Assembly (NCBI GenBank): GCA_019454045.1
Contig: SKCR01038116.1
Span: 95,420 to 159,419 of the forward strand
Source of the DNA: Zanthoxylum bungeanum
Taxonomy: Eukaryota; Streptophyta; Magnoliopsida; Sapindales; Rutaceae
Length of the DNA: 64,000 nt
Direction of reading: 5' to 3'
Below, piece by piece: positions 59,380 through 64,000 of the stretch. Each line of letters begins with the position of its first letter. Position 1 is the stretch's first letter. A program made the translations under genes and the position numbers. A model generated the notes under the pieces. It saw only the letters and a program-made list of their open reading frames with translations. It did no database searches and was not told the DNA's origin.

Positions 59380-59650
59380 TGGGATGAATCCCGAGGGTCG
59401 AGGCCCACATCAGTATCAGTCTGGGGGCGAGGCCCATATCAGTAGCAGTTAGGGCCGAGGCCCACATCAGTATCAGTCTGGGGGCGAGGCCCATATCAGT
59501 AGCAGTTAGGGTCGAGGCCCACTTCAGCATCAGTTTTGGGGATAAGTCTCAGGGCCGAGGCCCACATCAGCATCAGTTTGGGGCGAGACCCGTATTAACA
59601 TTAGCATCAGTCTTGCCGGGTATGGCATTTTGGGGGGCGAGGCCCATATT
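59380..59650 (+). repeat. Minisatellite of ~32-bp GAGGCCCA units
   Basis: Degenerate units contain CGAGGCCCACATCAGTATCA or a close variant, with CAGTCTGGGGG or CAGTTAGGG between them. About eight units run through all frames without a stop for long stretches. In one frame they encode a Gly/His/Gln-rich peptide. Confidence 0.85.
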
Positions 59651-59663
59651 ACATCAGATCAGT

Positions 59664-59785
59664 TCTGCCGAGAATGGCACTCCGAGAATGGAGATATAGT
59701 CCGAGAATGGACAGCTCGAGAATGAGCACGCCGAGAATGGCACTCCAAGAATGGAAACACAGTTCAAGAATGAACAGGCCGAGAC
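59664..59785 (+). repeat. Short CCGAGAATGG repeats
   Basis: At least seven degenerate CCGAGAATGG words run at 15-20 bp spacing, directly after the GAGGCCCA minisatellite. Confidence 0.8.
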
Positions 59786-59880
59786 TTATAAAACAAAAAA
59801 TGAAACAAAACATATATATATATTTTCCCTTTGATTGCCAAAAATGTAAGGAAAAATAATACAAGATATTTTTCATTTTT

Positions 59881-61253
59881 TGTTTCAATTAATTAAATGG
59901 AAATTGATTTACTAAAATTTTGGTATTTGATCATTAAAGCATTAAATGAAAACCAACAAGTGATACTAATCATATAAGGCTATTTGTTAACTTAATCATT
60001 GCAAAAGATATTTATAAATCAATTACTTTAATCATTTAATATTTAATATTTAATAATTAAATATAAATATCTTAAATATATGTATTATATTTACATTAAA
60101 TAATCAAAATACATATATTAATGATATATGTCAAATATCTCAATTTGACATTTAATTAATGTGTATTTAATAAAATAAAATATTAAATAAAAATATACAT
60201 TAATTAGGAAACGACCAAAAGATTTAATTGCGTGTATTTTCGTTTAACTGTTAAACGACTTATAAATAATCAGTATTATTCATAAAAGTTTCCATAGTAC
60301 TCAACAAGTATATTTCATTAGTGAGACTCTCTAGGTTCAGGCATATCTATCACGAAATCCAATTTCGTGTCCATAATATACCTACATATAAATTATGATG
60401 AACACGGATAAACTCTCTTAATCATACAAGTCAAGGTCATTGCATACGTATAATCCCTCCGTCACAGATATCCGGATTATTCCAGAGATATAGATATAAA
60501 CATCAAATATTTATAAAGATAATCACGTCGATGTTTCTATTACCAATCGCTTAATAACAATTAGAACTTAATTCTACAGTGTACCACAGGCTCATGGATT
60601 AACAGATTGCTAATTCCATATTGAATATCTATGCTTTATACACCAACTGACGGATCCTTTCTTGACGCACACAAGATATCCTGAGCATCAGTCCATACCC
60701 AACGAACAGGCGGAGGTCTGATCTAAATAGATCAGTGATGTGACTGCTATCAAAGTGTGGAGGATAACTCATATATCTACAGTGGTATCTCAAGTCAAAG
60801 AATCACTATGCTACTGAACCCGAGAAGATTTTTATTGATGTTAGTGTACTATCAATTAAGAATTCTTCAATGAGTAGTTCAGTTTTTATCCGCTATAAAA
60901 ACCTACACGTCTATGCAAGTCTCCAAGACTGATGGTTCTTTGAGAAACCGTTGGAATCTAATATTCCAGTATAGGACATGTACCAGTCTCAACGGGTTTA
61001 CTTTACTGACCAATTAGTGTAAACCTTGACCCGGAACTATCTAAGAATGACAACATCATGAAACAACTCAATGTCAGTTGCGACGCTTTTGCAATAGTAT
61101 CATAACTAATCATTCTAAGGTCAATTTCATCTTTACCATATATATAAAGATGTTATATAATATAAACTATTTATTTTATTCATAATAAAATATTACATAA
61201 GTATTTACAGGGAAATACATAAAAAAAATTGGTGCTCCGAACACCCACCCTAA
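59881..61253 (-). repeat. Copia I LTR (minus), left end uncertain
   Basis: The right end CACCCTAACA is followed by a PPT complement AATTATCCCACTTGC, so this is the 3' LTR of a minus-strand element of a different Copia family. TG at 59881 is the most plausible left end, but no partner LTR or target duplication confirms it. It contains no gene. Confidence 0.6.
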
Positions 61254-61992
61254 CAAATTATCCCACTTGCTCTATTATCCTCACATGTTTAACAATAACT
61301 TCAGAGGAATGGCCTTGGTAAGCAGGTCTGCTACATTATCTTCACTCAGTGTCTTGCACACGACAATGTCCCCACGTGACACAGTCTCTCGAATGATATG
61401 GTACTTTCGTTCCACATGCTTCGACTTCTGATGTGTCCTTTGTTCATTTGCTTGCGCAATGGCTCCTATATTTCCATAGTATAACGGAATTTAAATCTTG
61501 ATACTTGGGTCTACTTCTTATTTTTTGATAAATTTCCTAACCCATACAGCTTCAGAAGCTACAATATATTCCGCCTCTTTGGTGGAATCAGTTGTTGACC
61601 ATTGTTTGAAACTCTTCCAACAAACTGCAGCTCCTTTAAAGGTAAACATGAATCCTGATGTAGACTTTCTATCTTCAAGATCCTTGATTGGAAATCAGAA
61701 TCTGTGTACCCATGAAATTGCAGTTCACTTCCTCCATATATAATAAACTTATCCTTAGTACCTTTAAGATACTTGAGGATATGTTTAATGGCCATCCAAT
61801 GGTCATTTCCTGGATTGGACTGATACATGCTGGTCACACTAACTGCAAAGCTGATATCAGATCTAGTATATAACATAACATACATGATGCTGCCCAAACT
61901 TGAATCATAAGGCTGATTAGACATTCTAATCTTCTCATATTCTGTTTGTGGACACATCTTCTTGGAAAGATATAAGCCATGTCTAAACGGTA
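61254..61992 (-). pseudogene. Copia I RT end and RNase H
   Basis: In element sense: KMCPQTEYEKIRMSNQPYDS, GSIMYVMLYTRSDISFAV, DHWMAIKHILKYLKGTKDKF and FHGYTDSDFQS. A shift follows, then STTDSTKEAEYIVAS, AIAQANEQRTHQKSKHVERK and DNVADLLTKA, ending at the PPT. This is Copia RT/RNase H. It ends at a junction near 61992. Confidence 0.86.
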
Positions 61993-62029
61993 TGTTTGTT
62001 ATATTATAGTTACCATATTAGACATTATG

Positions 62030-62270
62030 ACGGGGCTATAGCACAAGCTAAGGAACCAAGGTCTCATCAACGATCCAAGCATGTTCTTCGGCGTTACCAT
62101 CTGATTCGGGAGATTATACATCGTGGCGATGTAAAAGTCGAGAAGGTCGCATCAGATAACAACATTGCAGATCCGCTGACGAAAGTTGTTTATCCGCAAG
62201 TGTTTGAACGACATATACATAGTTCAGGTATTAGATGCTTGAGTGACTGGCTATAGGCCAAATGGGAGAT
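62030..62270 (+). pseudogene. Copia F RNase H C-terminus and PPT
   Basis: An open end reads GAIAQAKEPRSHQRSKHVLR, IREIIHRGDVKVEKV, NNIADPLTK and HSSGIRCLSDWL, then a stop. This is the C-terminal end of Copia RNase H. The PPT GCCAAATGGGAGAT is at 62257-62270. The upstream part is missing, and the join to Copia I lies at about 61993-62029. Confidence 0.86.
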
Positions 62271-64000
62271 TGTTAGACATTATGACCCATAGCGTCACTG
62301 TTTTGTAAATGATATTGTATTATTGTACAGAATTAACTATGTGATAATGAAATTGCCTTTTGCCGTTTTGTAATTTATTTACTTTGATATATAAATGGCG
62401 AAAGTCCATACGATTAATTCCGTATTGAGATGATATGAGACAGTATCAATACATAAAGGTTTAAATCATTAAATATCCCTAGTCGGAGTATTATCGAGAT
62501 CGGACATCGATAATGCGGAATAGACTAGTATTGCACTTGTGCATGTTGTGAGGGCACAACGGCATAGTTCTCATATATTTAAGTATAGGATACTTATGCA
62601 AGTGCGATAGGAGGTTGTGTTTTACCGATGGTACGGAAAACAGCTTCGCTCTGGATAGACCCCGCGGAATCCCATTGGTAGTATGTCTGCGTGTCTATGG
62701 GAGGCCGCATCAGGGTAGGTGTATATGGTCTTAACCTGAGACTTGCATCGCTAGTACTTGCGACAATAGGTAAACTTTGGTTTTGGTGGTTAGGGGACCT
62801 TAACTGGTTCTGTGTTCACCTCTTCTGGGTTTATCAGGAATCGTAGTGCACTGGGTGTGATGTCAAGATGGAAGTGTCACTTCAGACATATGGAGTTGAT
62901 GATCACGCATGATATAGAACTAGTGCTCTATAAAAGGTTGCAACCGTCGGGACAATATGACTAGGTCAGTATTGCCCGATTTAAGGAGACTAGTTGCTTG
63001 ATGTCCGATATATGTTTCGTACGGGGCAGACACATTTCCAGCCCCAGGCCTAACAAGTGATCGTCCGATACTGGATCGATGTACGCAATACTACGGTATA
63101 CTACGCTTGATATAGATCTAATATTCCAGTAAGAATATTTCTGGAGAATTGGGTAGGCATGGCGCTTTGCTAGAAGCCAACCTTGTCTTGTAAATCGGTA
63201 AAAAACGTAGTACGAGGTACGTACGTGTTTGGATTATCCAACGACCGTATTTACTGCCAACATATCCGGAGATCTCTTGGGTCGCTTCCTGAAGATTCAC
63301 CTATGATGTTTGATTCGAACTTTATTAATCTTGGATTAATAACGGAGAAACTTTATCTTGGATAAAATGCCTTATTAGGAGAGAGAGAGAGATCGATTAA
63401 TTTGGAATTAATCGATAAAATAATATATTCGATATATTATTAAACGAAATTAGATTTCGACGCGGAATTAAAATCGGATTTTAATTCGGGCAAACGAATT
63501 AATTTAGAATTAATTCATTAGCGAACTGAATAGTAATTTCGCAAGGCGTAATTATTTAATTCACGTCGCGACGGAAATTCGTTAAATCGGAATTAACGAA
63601 ACCGAGCCCGAAAGTGTTTGCGGACACATTCGTATTTTGAATCGAGTGATATCCGCAAATCACATCGCGATATCTCATTACTTAATACGAATAGATGGTG
63701 GATGTATCTAGTCACCTTTGAGGGATGATACATTGTCTCTAATCTCAAAGTGTGGTAATGATGGCAAATGATGGATTTCATTTTGGAGGGAAAGTCATGC
63801 ACGGTTTTGAAGGATTTTTTGCATTAAAAAATTCTTTTGGTATTAGATATCATATCACTTTTCATTTCCTTGGTCTCTCATGGTTTTTTGGCATGCAAGG
63901 GAACAAATTAAAAGTGAAACACTCTCCTCTTCTTCTCTCTGCTCACGCCGTGAGCTGCTAATACAAGGCAGAAAATTGTTTTCATTCTCCATTTTTGCTA
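62271..64000 (+). repeat. Copia F 3' LTR, runs off the window
   Basis: It starts TGTTAGACATTATGACCC. It is the inverse of, and closely related to, the Copia D LTR. A hairpin cassette lies at about 63320-63550, for example ATCGATTAATT around TGG with an 11-bp arm. The last ~210 bp of the LTR lie outside. Confidence 0.88.

Larger units (their letters stand above)
43204..59880 (+). mobile_element. Gypsy J: Tat/Ogre-type element, 5' LTR to gag, with nested Copia C
   Basis: A plus-strand Gypsy element starts at TGTTGGCACTGC. It has a 2.87-kb LTR (43204-44859 plus 55157-56373), an arginine-tRNA-type PBS, a repeat-bearing leader, broken gag and two minisatellites. Protease, RT, integrase and the 3' LTR are not found before a different Copia fragment begins, so the element is truncated. 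The right boundary near 59880 is approximate. The gag type and the PBS point to the Tat/Ogre clade. Confidence 0.82.

Noticed and set aside
59790..59885. Inverted TTCATTTTTTGTTT arms around an AT run as a possible hairpin or MITE
   Set aside because: Low-complexity A/T arms, no TSD, and it lies at an uncertain element boundary.

Overview
This window looks like heterochromatic DNA of a flowering plant, probably a dicot. It is AT-rich and almost every base can be assigned to nested, decayed LTR retrotransposons. I found no ordinary host gene in place, and no rRNA, tRNA or CRISPR. The only host-type coding sequence is a LOG-like gene (cytokinin activation) carried inside an Athila-like Gypsy element at about 23.18-23.83 kb.

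Layout, using my own labels. Copia A (+) runs from before base 1 to 32809. Part of it, with the edge of its insert, is tandemly duplicated (191-4567 and 4591-8975). Copia B (-, 8350-26312, TSD AGTTG) sits in A exactly at the reverse-transcriptase YVDD codons. Athila K (+, 17285-25426, TSD CACCG) sits in the 5' LTR of B. Two solo LTRs, one inside the other (26641-30880 with TSD CTAGG; 28602-30773 with TSD CTAAT), sit in the RNase H of A. A itself lies in an LTR of Copia 0 (-), whose RT/RNase H follows at 33.2-34.77 kb.

From 34.77 kb a gag fragment (H, +) is broken by LTR G (+). G holds Copia D (-, 35996-40673, TSD AGGAG) and LTR E (-, from 41488). E is broken by Gypsy J (+, from 43204), a Tat/Ogre-type element with a 2.87-kb LTR. 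Copia C (+, 44860-55151, TSD GGTTG), the youngest and only structurally complete element, sits inside the LTR of J. J breaks off after gag and tandem repeats. A Copia fragment on the minus strand (I, about 59.9-62.0 kb) and a plus-strand Copia 3' end (F, 62.03 kb to the window edge) close the window.

The most interesting signals are: (1) capture of an apparently intronless LOG coding sequence by Athila K, which has lost RT, RNase H and most of integrase; (2) arrays of perfect mini-hairpins with 3-nt loops (TGG, TAG, TTG or CGG on the element sense strand) in the Copia leaders just before gag and in the LTR U3 regions, with stems that differ between copies while staying paired; (3) Copia C, whose LTRs are nearly identical although its coding region is dead, pointing to a non-autonomous family moved in trans. 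The two copies of the 4.4-kb duplication, and the two C LTRs, differ mostly by 1-base indels. This pattern suggests residual consensus errors, so individual frameshifts should be treated with caution.
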